64,000 nt of DNA from Bolinopsis microptera (GCF_026151205.1 NC_087079.1:3677230-3741229); one strand, 5' to 3'; numbered from the stretch's first letter, positions 11,401 to 23,925 are shown. Numbers and translations: made by a program. Notes: generated from the letters alone by a model not told the origin.

Positions 11401-11877
11401 ATTAATTTAGGGAGGAATGACATTCTGGAGCGGTTCTATTCTTCGTTGAGCACTAGGATATGTCTCGCTTCAATGCTGTTTATGATGTTTTCCGGTTGTA
11501 TTTGCGCCAGGAGCTTGGTAATATAACGGTCAGAAGTACGGCTACAGCATCAATGTTGGTATTGATAGATCATTCTCTACCTAGGCCGGTATGTCAAGAT
11601 CTCTGATCTATCATGCATTTTTGGATGAACCAGGAGCTGAGTAGGCTAGAGGGAAAAGGAGTGCGACAATCGGAAAATGTCGATTACGTAATCAGTAATG
11701 TCCAACATATTCGTATTTGCTGAATCCAATTTAATTGGGCTGCTGGCCGGCGCCGCGCGCGCGTCAAGAAGGGGTTAGTGCGCGCGAAAATAACAAAACT
11801 TGTATCACTATAGAAAACAAGCGTCTGACGCTAAATTATGTATTGCGGTGGTACTGGCCACTTCTCTAAATAGCATA
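11401..11877. other. Intergenic, nothing recognised
   Basis: A short GC-rich CpG cluster lies at about 11745-11775. No exon with consensus splice sites and family similarity was found. Confidence 0.4.
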
Positions 11878-12944
11878 CCTTACTCGGGAATATTATAGCG
11901 GGTTAATTTATGACTGGGAAAATTAATGACCGGGAAAAATATGGCGGACTTTCCCAAAACCCGCCAAATTATCCCGGTCATGTATTTACCGGTGGCCGAC
12001 CTTTCAAGTTTTTTTTCAGAGGTCAACAAATTTTCAACCGAAATGTCTGTTTTTGTTACTTGTTAAAGAAGTTATTTCAATTTACAGTTATTGATATTAC
12101 TCAGAAATAGAAAAAAAACACGTCTATTTAAAGGAAAATAAATCTAAGCAATAAGAAGTCAAATCTTCATTAAAGCGTATTCTCATTCTCATTATCGCTG
12201 ATGTCCCCGCCATTATCATTATTGATATCCCCCTGAGCTGCTGACCGTCAAATTCGAAGTTGTATTGTTGTCTTAACAAGACTTTCATTTTGTCCGCTAA
12301 TGGGGCTACTGCTCTGAAGGTCAGCCGGAGCTTAATTTCCTGCCCACCGCGCCGCTTGGTATTGGGGAACGTCTTGGCTTTGCATCTTCTACTGCTCCAG
12401 TAATCAATCCACCGTGGACCATGAAATAGTGGCACAGTTTACTCACTTCTGGCGGGATGTGGCCACAAGTTACTGTAACGGGAAAACTCCCTCTTTCTTT
12501 AGTCTACACACTGCACACGAGAAGCAATCAATCTTTAGAGACATTATTATCATAATATATATTATATATTATTATTATTTTCGTTTTCTTCTATAACATA
12601 TAAATTGTTTTCTTCTCTACGATTCACTGATTCATGGGCAAGAGAAATGAGAATCACGGTCCACCCTGAAATCTGATTTCTATAACCAAATTGTGATTTT
12701 TATAACGAAATTATGGTAGCAACCGCCAATAAAGTTACAGCCCTCCATCCACTGCTTCAAAAGTCTTCTCTAGCACATATGAGACTTCAGGTAAAATATG
12801 ATGATCACCACCCCCTTGGAACCCCATAATCTGAGTCGGCGGGTTTTTTGTGACTGGTAAAATTTTTGACCGGGAAAAATATGGCGAAATCTTCCAAAAC
12901 CCACCACTTTATCCCGGTTATAATATTCCCGAGTAAGGTATCAC
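11878..12944. mobile_element. Two facing MITE ends enclosing about 1 kb
   Basis: The left edge carries CCTTACTCGGGAATATTA and the right edge its reverse complement (about 12926-12944). Each is followed inward by the same 'gcgggtt..gaccgggaaaaatatggcg' body as the intact 121-bp MITE at 38524-38644. This is either one larger element with these ends or two MITEs that captured the DNA between them. A TA lies just outside each end (TA..TA), as for the Tc1/mariner-type copy at 38.5 kb. Confidence 0.5.
12124..12435 (-). CDS. Unassigned ORF, possibly a ubiquitin/SUMO-like fold fragment
   Basis: On the minus strand an open frame contains 'IKLRLTFRAVAPLADKMKVL' and then 'FEFDGQQL'. That spacing resembles SUMO-like domains, where a beta-strand pair and helix are followed by 'FxFDGxxl'. 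Immediately after FDGQQL the more protein-like acidic continuation (DINNDNGGDISDNENEN) lies in another frame, so a frameshift is possible. The ORF sits inside the MITE-bounded segment and may be captured host sequence. I do not recognise a specific gene. Confidence 0.3.
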   Translation of the reverse strand: MPLFHGPRWIDYWSSRRCKAKTFPNTKRRGGQEIKLRLTFRAVAPLADKMKVLLRQQYNFEFDGQQLRGISIMIMAGTSAIMRMRIRFNEDLTSYCLDLFSFK

Positions 12945-13520
12945 TAATGTTTTTCATCGACGTCTTACTTAACTTAAGAGTCAAGCGAAAGAAACACAAA
13001 ATTACCCATAAATTAAAGGCCTTAAATGATAATACATTTCCAATTTCAGAGCAGGAAACCAATCATTTCCAAGTGTACAACTTGTATTACAAAATTCTGA
13101 GTTCGCAACAGCATTCAAAACAAATATAGAATTTAATTAACCGGTCCGAATAACATTTCATATACTTTCTACTGTTACTTTATAATCAATAACGTTTCTA
13201 GAACAGCTTCTCAATAAAAACTGGGTGACTAACATATGAAAACAAACTGAATTAGTCAATAGTTTCGCCATATTATGTATAATATCAACCTTATCGCTAT
13301 CATACATATAACATAACTCTTTAGACGTTTTCAACCTTAATATCAAAAAATAACCAATCAAACAACTTAGATAATTAACATATTTGTTTTCAATACAAAC
13401 TCAAGATTTAGTTTTAAGCTAAATCTGTGAATCGAGATTCGATTTTCTACAATTAAATGTCTATTTATTATTAATTAGAATCTTCAATTTCTATTTGAGT
13501 TTGTTAAGATCACAGTAATT
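12945..13520. other. AT-rich intergenic, 3' flank of HAPSTR1
   Basis: Only short, stop-bounded frames are present. The region follows the HAPSTR1 stop codon (minus strand) and probably holds its 3' UTR. No clear additional feature. Confidence 0.4.
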
Positions 13521-16480
13521 TCATTGTCTGTTTCTTTTAGAACTATGAACTGTTTCTAAAAACTCGTCCAACAAGTTCTCAGCTTTCCGTTTCCTACTGA
13601 CGTAATATGAGGGGGCTGAAGAGTGGGGTGGTGTGGAGGGAGGAGAGGGCGACTGCTGTCTGCTGTTCTGACCTTCTCTGCTCTGTCTGTTCATCTGAAG
13701 TTCTCTGTTTGGCCTACCATTCTGTCCCTCCTGCCGAGACTGCAGCCCGCTTGGCTCCCCGTAGGTATTTCGTGGGGATGCCAGGCTAGAAGATGGACCG
13801 GAGCGGGGTGAGGCGACCCCGAGACTGGATAGCACGCAGCTTAGATCGTCACTCTCGTTATCAGATGTAAGGGGCGTGGTGGGACAGTTCTTACGTGCTA
13901 GTTGTTCTGTACAAAGAGTTTATTTTTAGGGGGGGGGGGGGGGGGGGGGGGGTATCAGATACGAGATTGTATTTGAAAAAGTGTGGAAAGAAAAAAACTG
14001 GTAAAAGAAATGCTGAACTGAACTGCAACTAGCTCGATTAAGGCCACAGGGGGGGGGGGGAAGTTTTTTGCCAGTTGGCAGACCACGTACTATCTGACGC
14101 TTGCACACCACCCTTAGCCCCCCAGAGCGCCTAGTTTGTCGTAAAATTGAGGTTAACTATTGCCTTTTTAATCAGTTAACCTCACAAATAACCAGTTCTT
14201 AACATTTTGTTGCTCTCATCACAAGTTAAACTTATCAATGGGTATCAATTGGCCATCCAATGTGAACAGAACTATTATATGTCCTTTATTTGTTGGAAAA
14301 TTGAGGAACATATTTTCTCAGAATCAGTCTTTTGACTCTCCTGAACAATTTATTTACCACCTCAAAAACCTATCTTCTCCTAGAGCTTTTATCCATTTCA
14401 CCTCAAATTTGGAACTTATGTTCCTGACATAAATTTAAAAGTTTGTTATGTAACGATTGTTGTAATTTTCCTCCTAACTCTTTTTATGAGGTTAACCATT
14501 TTAAATTTTGTAACCCGCACTCATGGTTTTAACCTCATATCTCAGCTTTGGAGCAAGATATCATAAATCGTTACATAAAAAAAACTCAAAATACCTTGAA
14601 GAACATTGTTGCCAAGTTACAAGGTTCTAAGTCATAAACTGAAAAAGAAGATAGATTTTGAACACAATTTCATTTAAAATTTTCATTTACAATAGAATTA
14701 CAGGTAAACCTCAAAATTCAACGCGCGATATCTTCAAATAGGAAACTTTGTTTTCGGTAAGGACAAAAGCATTTGAAAATTTAGATCGAGCTCTACAACA
14801 TATCTCAAAATCTCAAAATTTACCTCGGACCCCCCCCCCCCCCTGCCCTGTGGCCTTAAGGAGCTTTAAAACAAATTACTTACTCAAAAAATCAAGTCTG
14901 TTAATCTTTCTTTTCTTCCTCTTAGACCATGTTGATAAGTCTCTTCTGTAGGCAACTTTTCCGTACTGTTGACCTAGTTCAAATGCTCTCTCAACCGCGT
15001 CTACACTATCTGATAATTTTTTAAAATATTGAATTTAGTCCTAAAAGCAATCAAATATATGATTAAGAAAAGAAAATTTTGAAATGTCCGGCAGCCTGCT
15101 TTAATCTTTCAATTATTTGTAGATTCAACGTTATGTTAGAGGCAGTGTATTTATAATGTCAATCATAAACGCTAGAAAAAATGGTGGCGTGAAAAATTGT
15201 GAATGATTTTTATGGAGAAACGAGTTTTGAAATGACAAAATTTCACAATTTTTCACCATTGGAACCCCCCCTCCCTTCCGTGACGCAATAGCTAACCTTT
15301 GTAAAGCCTGGTGACAGCTATGGAACCCCCCCTCCCTTCCGTGATGCAATAGCTAACCTTTGTAAAGCCTGGTGACAGCTATAGCTAACCTTTGTAAAGC
15401 CTGGTGACAGCAATAGCTAACCTTTGTAAAGCCTGGTGACAGCTATGGCTGACTGCTGGAACTGAAACTGCAGTACGTTGCTGTTAGTAGCGCCTCTGTC
15501 TTTGCACAGCGCTGCTGTGTAGTGAGCTGTGTCCTGAAAGTTTAGCCACAGGATGTGCTGGATGTTTTCTATCTCCTGAGATGATAATTATAATTCGTTA
15601 ATTAATTATAATTAGATGATAATCATAATTGAGAGTTTTTATACTTTCAACACTACTATCCTACTATCAAATTCTTTTCGTTTGATTATTACTCAGTATT
15701 TTTTAGTTTTGTACCGTTTTGAGTCACATAGTTTTGTACGTCTTCCTAAGACTTGTTTTCCTTTCCTAGTTTGTAAGTTATTTCAAAGATTTGTGTATAT
15801 TCCAGTTGCTTTTAGAACAATTTTATCTCAGATAACGATGTTTAATAAAATGATGCAAAGAACTATTTCGAAGATCTAATCAACACCGACTTTTAATGTG
15901 TAGGAGTACAGCAACAAAATATATATATATAACAAATAATTTGAGGCTTATGACACTGAAGATGACGCCTTGCAACATGTTTGACGACAGCCTGGAAATT
16001 GATAGTTTAATCTCAGTATATAGGACAGGAACCGAGAGTGCCTATTGTCATGTATTGTCGTATATTGGCATATATTGTCAAATCTTGTCGTATATTGTCA
16101 TATTTCGTCGTTTATTGTCATGATAATGGGCACTCTCGGTTCATGTCCTATTATATACAACAAATTATCTTATTTGAAGAAAAAAAATCGTCTTATAATT
16201 AGGATCTTACTGATTGAACTACTGAAAATTAACTTATTAACTGGTTTAATTTTCATATCGTTCTTGACCAAAATTTAGATATAAATAAAGATATTCATTG
16301 TTGACAAGCAGCAGGTAGTTCAACAAAAAGATTCCCACAATTAAATCTAAAATTAAATACACAATTTGATTTAATAAAGATTGAGGGACTAACCTGTTTA
16401 GCAGTTGTACGTTCACATTCGATCTGAGCTAAGCAGTCTGATTCAGCAGGAGTTATGTAGTTGTCACGTGATCCAGACAT
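13521..16480 (-). CDS. HAPSTR1: HAPSTR1 (C16orf72/UPF0472) homologue, four exons, complete
   Basis: Exons on the minus strand are 16480-16394, 15575-15422, 15009-14884 and 13906-13521. All three introns are GT..AG and every phase fits, giving 250 residues; human HAPSTR1 is of similar length. Exon 2 has 'HILWLNFQDTAHYTAAL' and 'FQQSAIAVTRLYK', matching the paired 'LW..FQnsAtaVaqLYK' repeats of the family. Exon 3 has 'FELGQQYG' and 'WSKRKKRKINRLDFL', matching the conserved 'FDIGiQiGy..WvKkrRRtIrreDl' block. Exon 4 is Ser/Pro/Gln-rich and ends 'SSKRNRQ', like the vertebrate 'HKRNRM' end. HAPSTR1 is a nuclear stress-response regulator that partners the ubiquitin ligase HUWE1 in vertebrates. Intron 2 carries tandem copies of the exon 2 donor site, and intron 1 a small MITE. 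The upstream region is short and AT-rich. Confidence 0.88.
15287..15445 (-). repeat. Tandem copies of the HAPSTR1 exon 2 donor site
   Basis: The last bases of exon 2 plus the start of intron 2 (minus strand: gctgtcaccaggctttacaa, then ag|gttagct) recur downstream. Potential donors fall after 15422 (used), 15390, 15358 and 15297. The spacing is 32, 32 and 61 bp. Using a downstream donor would shift the frame, because 32 is not a multiple of three. Confidence 0.85.
16021..16151. mobile_element. Small TA-flanked MITE in HAPSTR1 intron 1
   Basis: TIRs are TAGGACAGGAACCGAGAGTG at 16021-16040 and its imperfect inverse near 16130-16151, set between TA dinucleotides. The interior is a run of 'tattgtcgta'-like repeats. 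At about 131 bp it has no coding capacity, as expected for a non-autonomous Tc1/mariner-like copy. Confidence 0.6.
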
Positions 16481-16850
16481 ATTTTAGCTATTTTAGAAGA
16501 TGATGTTCAGTTGGGAACTACAAAATGAAACCGAGACTGTTTAAATGAATTATAAAGATATACCCTAAAACCTGTTTTTAGGGTAAAAGTTAGAATTAGA
16601 ATGTTTGTAGTACCGTTGATATGATATTTTCTATACATGTACTATATTTTTAAAACTTGATGAGATTCTCCGTCAACAGCTTGAAAAAATAGATAAATAA
16701 AATTTCGTTGATAACAATTATAGCTGAAAAATCTAGTTGACTCGCGATGTTAATCAAAGTTGTGATATGGTCATATTATGCATATATTGAGCCTGATTAT
16801 GAAAAGGAAGTAATCTGAATAAAGAGGAACTTTGATATGGAAACTGGAAA
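16481..16850. other. HAPSTR1 upstream region
   Basis: AT-rich sequence lies between the HAPSTR1 start codon and the LINE 3' end. A GTAAAAACAGG-like palindrome (accctaaaacctgtttttagggt, 16562-16585) can form a hairpin. No confident core promoter motif. Confidence 0.35.
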
Positions 16851-16914
16851 GGTAAGTAAGTAAGTAAGTAAGTAAAGATTATGACATAACATCATCACAA
16901 GTGTCTACAAAATA

Positions 16915-19900
16915 TCATTGCACTAAATAAAGATTTATGAAACGCTTCTTTGCCACAAAAGGATGAAACCAAAGATATTCATTATGTGTCTCCTTATTGC
17001 TTAAATAACTGGGTCCTTCAATTTTCCCTAAAACTTCATTCGAAACATTCCAAAAATAAAAATCATTTACACTGTTTTTAGAAATCATTTCTTTCTTAAA
17101 TCCTTCCAATCTAACTTTAAAGCTTAAAACTGTCGAGCAGTTCTTGACATCTGAAGGGAGTTTGTTCCAGTAAGGAATGACTCGCTCCGGAAGAAAAGAA
17201 GACTGGAGATTCTTAACTTTAGTTACACTCTTATTACACCTATTGGTTGAAACTAGATTAAGACCAGATCTGCTCATTCTGAACAAACCCGATCCATATT
17301 CAGTCAAACCAATAGTTACTTTAAAAGCTTCGATAAGGTCCCCACGTATTCGCCGCTCTGCCAGCGTTGTCAAATTGAGGATATCCAGTCTGCAGCTGTA
17401 TGGAAGAGTACCCACCTCATCAATAAGACGGGTAAACCGCCTCTGGACGCTCTCCAGCTCCAAAACAGTCCCCCAACTTCCATGAGCCGCAACTGGATTC
17501 CACAATTGGACACAATACTCAAGATGAGGTCTTATCAAAGCTTTATAAATAGCTATCATTACAACCTTTTCTCTGATAACTAAGTTCCTTAAACTCCAGC
17601 AGATCATACGATTTGCTTTAGAAATACATGCTTTTATCTGTTCATTCCAAAGCAAGGAGCTATGGGTAATAACCCCCAAATCTTTTTCCTGTGCAGATAC
17701 TTCTAGTTCTACTCCATTTACAATATAATTCGAGCTAGGATTATTATTCAGATTAATATGGACTACTTTACACTTGGCAGGATTGAAGTTTAAGTGCCAA
17801 ATACTCTCCCAAATTTCGAGTTCTAAAATATCATCAGATACACTTCTATGGTTAGCTGCATTACAAACTAACTTGAGATCATCTGCAAATAATTTAGTCT
17901 TATTTTTAACATTGTCAGGTAAATCGTTTATATAAAGAATAAATAGCAAAGGACCCAATACTGACCCCTGGGGAACACCAGATAACACGTGTTTCACCTC
18001 AGACCATTGTCCTTCTACACAAACCCTCATGGTTCTGTCTGTCAGAAAGTCTTTTATAACATCTAAAACTTTTCCCTTGACCCCAAACCCCTCCAATTTA
18101 GATAGAAGTCTAAAGTGGGGGACTGTGTCAAAAGCTTTACTAAAATCAAAATACAAAAGATTGACAGGAGCACCTTCGTCTAAAATATCAAGAATATTAT
18201 CAAATGTCTCTAAGAGATTAGATAGACAAGATTTACCCTTCACAAATCCATGCTGATGCTTTGAAATTCGTTCTTCTAAAAATGTTAATAAATGTGCCCT
18301 CACCAACTTTTCATACACTTTGCACAAAATACAAGTTAATGAGACAGGTCTATAATTTAAGGGATCAGATTTAACACCCTTTTTGAACAATGCTACAACA
18401 GATGCTGTCTTCCAAATGTCAGGCAGGACTCCTGTTTCTGAACACTTAACAAATAATTTAGTTACAGCTTCAACAAACTTTTCATCGTATGCTAAGGATT
18501 TCAACAACTTTGGATGAACGCCATCCGGACCAGAACTCTTAAAAACATTAAGCTTTAAAAGCTGCTTCTTGATATCAGAACTGCTAATTTCCATATCATC
18601 AATAACCTCTTTGTTATAACTCTCATTTTGGGGAAGAGGGCCAGGTGGTTCACGCACAAACACAGAACTAAAGGCACTAGCAAGTACCTCAGCTGACTCA
18701 GATGAACTATCTGTGCGTGTACCATCTCCTCTATCTAAAGAAACAACACTTGACTTAACTTGACGTTTATTACGCAAATACGAGTAAAAAGATTTACAAT
18801 TCTGTTTTAAATTAGATGTAATCTTCTTTTCATAATTTACTTTAGCTTTAATTTCTGCCACCTCAAAAATACGCTGCTTGCTATTTGCACAGCTAAAGTT
18901 AATATCCGAAGGATTAATATCAAATTCAGCCCATGCTCTGTCCCTGTTCTTCCTCATTCTTTTAAGTGAAGTTGTACTCCATGGCAACTTGACAGGTCTG
19001 TTGTCGAGATAAACCGAAGCAGCTGGGACAGCTGCAGCAACAGACTCCAATTTACCATGTAGTTCAACCCACATATCTTGAACATTATTTGTACAACTAT
19101 AATCCCAGTCAATATTATTCATACTAAAGTTAAATAACTCTTCTGAGGAAATCTTACCCCAAATAGGCTTTAAAATCTTTTGTTTGGGACTTTTGTTAGT
19201 ATTGGGCGAAACAACCAGTTCGACTAGTATCCCAACATGATCACTTTTGCCAAGCGGAGAAACGATCTTACAACCGTTGACAAGAGCATCATTTGTATAC
19301 AAAACCTGATCAAGAAGTCTCTCCTGGAGAATATCTTTCACAAGCCGTCTTCTGGTTGTCTCGTTAGTAAAGTACCACGTCAAACCACTGTCATTAAATA
19401 AATCATTATACTTTAGTTGAATCATTAAAAACTGATTCTTACTAGAAATACCACTATTTACACTACCAGTTTCCCAAGATACATTAGGTAGGTTAAAATC
19501 TCCTATGATAATGGTTTCAAAAACATTCTTTTCACTAGATATGTTCTTGATGCAAGATAATAACATATTATTCTGTTTTAAATTCAAAGAGGTAGACCTA
19601 TAAATACAACAAATAATAATCAATCCACCAGAGGTATTGACATTAATAGCTAAAGAGTCTGGTGCTTTTAAAAATGAGCTCACTAATGAAGCATTGCAAC
19701 TGTTTTTAATATAAATAATAGAACCTCCACCTCCACTTATGTTGCTAGCGGAGTTATCGATTTTAAAATCTCTGTCTTTTCTAAACATACTAAAACCTTC
19801 AATAAAAATTTCAGCATCTAAAATATCACTATTAAAATGAGTTTCTGTAATGCAGATTACATGAATGGATTTATAAACTGATAGAATACATTTTAGTTCA

Positions 19901-19947
19901 TCAATTTTATTAAATAGTCCATTAGCATTAGTATAAAAAATATTCAT
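16915..19947 (-). CDS. LINE ORF2: AP-endonuclease and reverse transcriptase
   Basis: The 1,010-residue product has both enzymatic modules of target-primed reverse transcription. The endonuclease spans about residues 1-245, with 'ITETHF' (33-38, catalytic Glu), 'GDFN' (149-152) and 'SDH' (235-237, catalytic Asp-His). The reverse transcriptase has 'NYRPVSL' (531-537), 'FDFSKAFD' (600-607, first catalytic Asp), 'GVPQGSVLGP' (657-666) and 'FADDLKL' (687-693, the catalytic Asp pair). The C-terminal third resembles the thumb region of CR1/Jockey proteins, and I see no RNase H domain. All catalytic motifs are intact. It probably nicks genomic DNA and copies its own RNA. The first Met is probable, since 'FYTNANGL' is close to the usual domain start. 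Confidence 0.92.
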   Translation of the reverse strand: MNIFYTNANGLFNKIDELKCILSVYKSIHVICITETHFNSDILDAEIFIEGFSMFRKDRDFKIDNSASNISGGGGSIIYIKNSCNASLVSSFLKAPDSLAINVNTSGGLIIICCIYRSTSLNLKQNNMLLSCIKNISSEKNVFETIIIGDFNLPNVSWETGSVNSGISSKNQFLMIQLKYNDLFNDSGLTWYFTNETTRRRLVKDILQERLLDQVLYTNDALVNGCKIVSPLGKSDHVGILVELVVSPNTNKSPKQKILKPIWGKISSEELFNFSMNNIDWDYSCTNNVQDMWVELHGKLESVAAAVPAASVYLDNRPVKLPWSTTSLKRMRKNRDRAWAEFDINPSDINFSCANSKQRIFEVAEIKAKVNYEKKITSNLKQNCKSFYSYLRNKRQVKSSVVSLDRGDGTRTDSSSESAEVLASAFSSVFVREPPGPLPQNESYNKEVIDDMEISSSDIKKQLLKLNVFKSSGPDGVHPKLLKSLAYDEKFVEAVTKLFVKCSETGVLPDIWKTASVVALFKKGVKSDPLNYRPVSLTCILCKVYEKLVRAHLLTFLEERISKHQHGFVKGKSCLSNLLETFDNILDILDEGAPVNLLYFDFSKAFDTVPHFRLLSKLEGFGVKGKVLDVIKDFLTDRTMRVCVEGQWSEVKHVLSGVPQGSVLGPLLFILYINDLPDNVKNKTKLFADDLKLVCNAANHRSVSDDILELEIWESIWHLNFNPAKCKVVHINLNNNPSSNYIVNGVELEVSAQEKDLGVITHSSLLWNEQIKACISKANRMICWSLRNLVIREKVVMIAIYKALIRPHLEYCVQLWNPVAAHGSWGTVLELESVQRRFTRLIDEVGTLPYSCRLDILNLTTLAERRIRGDLIEAFKVTIGLTEYGSGLFRMSRSGLNLVSTNRCNKSVTKVKNLQSSFLPERVIPYWNKLPSDVKNCSTVLSFKVRLEGFKKEMISKNSVNDFYFWNVSNEVLGKIEGPSYLSNKETHNEYLWFHPFVAKKRFINLYLVQ

Positions 19948-20150
19948 GGGCTGACTACATTCTTTATCACTGCTATTTACTTCTTCTCCACCTTTTTCTC
20001 TGTCTTTTCCTTCTCTGCTTCTTCCCGCCTCTTCTTCCTCTCTTCTCTGGCTAAAAAACGGATCTCTCGGTCTGCTCTGCAGAGATCCAGATTTATCCAG
20101 TATGATGACTCTTTCCAGCCCTTGCCATGGTTGGAATAATAGTTAACTGA

Positions 20151-20948
20151 CTACTCGTCAGCTGTCTGGATGATCAATGGTCGACAGGAGTCTGGCTTAC
20201 CTGGATCCACTTTACCTGCACGATGGCAACTGATAAAGTCACTTTTTTCAATCTTTAGTGTCTCCTTGCAGAACTTTGAGTCCTCTTCCTGGCGTAACTT
20301 GGAGTTAGCTTTCTTGCTCTCTGGTACATTCAAAACACACAGATTGAGCTTCCTTAAATTTCGCTCATATGCATCAGTGTGCATCTTTGTCTGAACTTTA
20401 CTGACAACACTTTGTGAAGCTTGCTGTAGGCTCATTTCTTCCATAACTTTCTTCTGACTATTTGCAGTAACATCAGCGAAGGACTGGAAAGCCTGGTTCA
20501 CTATCTTTGATATTTCTTTAGGTTTTTCAGACTCAAAGTTAGTTGGAATGTTCTCGTTCACTGCGTTTTCAACAACCCCTCTGATACAAGGTGTAAGAGC
20601 CTCAAGTTCCGGCCTAATAACATTCCGTAGTATTTTTGTTTCTTCATTATCAGGGTTCGAGGTCTGAGTCCTTTTGCTTTTTATGTAAGGTGATATAAAA
20701 CAATTCTGACAACGCCAGTTAGACAGATGGTCGCCTTCTTCTTGTGTCAGACCTGTCAGTCCAACACAGCAATAATGCCAGTACATATCACAGGTTGCAC
20801 AAGCTAATGAAAACTCCTCTGCGATATACCTTCTGCATTCATAACTACGGTCTCCTTCATCTTCAGTTACATCCGTTTCTGCTGTAGCACCAGTTTTCTC
20901 TGGACTTTTCTTGACATTTCGTTTTCGTGCCGTTTCTCCTCGTGTCAT
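20151..20948 (-). CDS. LINE ORF1 with PHD-type zinc finger
   Basis: The 265-residue frame opens with a basic segment (TARKRNVKKSPEK). A Cys/His-rich stretch follows at about residues 35-85, ordered 'ECRRY', 'ACATCDMYWHYCCVG', 'NWRCQNCF', the C4HC3 pattern of a PHD finger. The remainder is Gln/Lys-rich and helical and is likely to oligomerise or bind RNA. ORF1 proteins of CR1-group LINEs often carry a PHD finger in front of a coiled region, while their exact role is unsettled. It ends 204 bp upstream of ORF2. No frameshift is seen. Confidence 0.8.
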   Translation of the reverse strand: MTRGETARKRNVKKSPEKTGATAETDVTEDEGDRSYECRRYIAEEFSLACATCDMYWHYCCVGLTGLTQEEGDHLSNWRCQNCFISPYIKSKRTQTSNPDNEETKILRNVIRPELEALTPCIRGVVENAVNENIPTNFESEKPKEISKIVNQAFQSFADVTANSQKKVMEEMSLQQASQSVVSKVQTKMHTDAYERNLRKLNLCVLNVPESKKANSKLRQEEDSKFCKETLKIEKSDFISCHRAGKVDPGKPDSCRPLIIQTADE

Positions 20949-20960
20949 ACCTCAAATTAT

Positions 20961-22545
<1,585 letters not shown>

Positions 22546-22572
22546 TCAACGTGCATCTCTCGATTCTTTACT

Positions 22573-22823
22573 CGCATCTTTTGGAGTTAGTCTTAACGCC
22601 AAAAGATGCGCTTTAGACCGAAAGCTAGAATCGTAATTCGTGTCGTTAACTCGAAAAGATGCGGTTTAAGAAATATTTTGAAAATTTTGTAACGCGTCGC
22701 TAAATCGCATCTTTTGGAGTTAAGCTTAACGCCAAAAGATGCGGTTTTAGAAATATTTTGAAAATTTCACAACGCCTCGCTAAAACGCATCTTTCTGAGT
22801 TAAGCTTAACTCTAAAAGATGCG
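22573..22823. repeat. Left cluster of three 38-bp palindromes
   Basis: Copies are at 22573-22610, 22706-22743 and 22786-22823. Each is a near-perfect palindrome of half-site CGCATCTTTTGGAGTTAAG; the second and third have AAGCTT at the centre. Half-sites also occur at about 22465 and 22497. Confidence 0.9.
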
Positions 22824-23169
22824 ATTTGGCGTTACGAAATTAAGTATTCATATTGAAATCTTTAAAACTCCCCACTAAAAAGTGAAAACTGAAATCTTAC
22901 CTGACAACACAGATTATAATAGTACCATTTTAACTCTCGTGCAAGTTTACTCCTCTACTGCACTGATTTTTATTGAACTTCCAATGTTCCAAGAACTGTC
23001 CGGAAGATAAATCAGTCAAAAGCAAATGCCTAAATAGCTAAATTACAAACCTCATCCACGCCCCCGAATCAATTGTAGCAACATATAGTCGGGAGTTTTC
23101 CATATCAGCACAGTAGTGTACACAACCTTTGTATTTACTCCATTGTATTTGTAAACTGTACAGACAGTT

Positions 23170-23470
23170 CTAATTAAATGCAGAAGAGTTGTTCCCACTT
23201 CCCAATTACAATCATGACAAACCCGAAATTGAGGATTGTATGCGGTACTAATTTCTGCCATATAAGCACGGTTCATGTCTTGCAAAAATATAGTCATCAA
23301 AATTTTGTATTGTGTAACACAGGAGTGGCGTGCAGCCTAGAGCGCTTGCCTTGCCAGCTTGGCGGGATGATCGCAGGTTCGATACCCCGTACAGTAAATG
23401 TTCATTTTTTTGCACAGATCACTCTGAGCAAAATCATTTTTCATGATAAATATATCATAAACTGACATGG
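23170..23470 (+). repeat. tRNA-headed repeat, copy 1, inside the transposon
   Basis: It shares its layout with 24300-24605: a 'caaa..cgaaattga..' upstream segment, a tRNA-like box A/box B (box B GGTTCGATACC near 23377), then 'gatcactctgagcaaaat' and 'catgataaata'. It is a probable SINE or a duplicated internal segment. Confidence 0.5.
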
Positions 23471-23667
23471 GCTTTGCTAGGTAACTCGAGCAGCGGTAAT
23501 GTGCCGATGAATTTTAGCAAGCTAGTGAATAAGTAGATAATGTATTAAAGATACAAATATAGTCTGATAGTAGTAAAAATTCTTATTTTCTTATTCGTAC
23601 ATTAAGAAAGTTCTAAGTCTAGGAAGTAAGGAGGAAGAACAGAAAGTGTAAAACGCTATATCTAATT

Positions 23668-23925
23668 TTAACAGGAGGTGACCGGGACATGATTTTAGGC
23701 CTGACCGGGACCGGGACCGGGATACAAAATGTGACTTGACCGGGACCGGGACTGAGATTATCAATTTACCGTGACCGGGACCGGGACCGGGACCGATAAT
23801 TTCTGGGATTTCTATCTTACCGGGACCGGGACCGGGACCAAGAATCCTGAATTAACCGGGACCGGGACCGGGGTCCGGGATCATAAATCAGCATTTGACC
23901 GGGACCGGGACAGCGACCGGGATGA
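23668..23925 (+). repeat. CCGGGA minisatellite
   Basis: Runs of 'gaccgggaccggga' are separated by short AT-rich spacers. The apparent Gly/Thr-rich frame across it only reflects the repeat. Confidence 0.85.

Larger units (their letters stand above)
16851..20960 (-). mobile_element. CR1/Jockey-group LINE, both ORFs open
   Basis: The element reads on the minus strand: ORF1 (20948-20151), a spacer of about 200 bp, ORF2 (19947-16915), a short 3' UTR and a simple-repeat tail, (CTTA)n, at 16851-16876. A short tandem tail rather than poly-A fits CR1-like lineages. Both ORFs are free of stops, so this may be a recent insertion. The exact 5' end is uncertain; sequence from about 21130 on already matches zinc-finger array flank. 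The insertion lies between HAPSTR1 and the zinc-finger array. Confidence 0.85.

Noticed and set aside
12805-13062. Minus-strand frame with 'GNIITGIKWWVL', also seen near 38.6 kb
   Set aside because: Both are translations of the same MITE terminal sequence.
13607-13811. Plus-strand frames opposite the last HAPSTR1 exon
   Set aside because: They are antisense to an exon with strong family evidence and show no similarity of their own.
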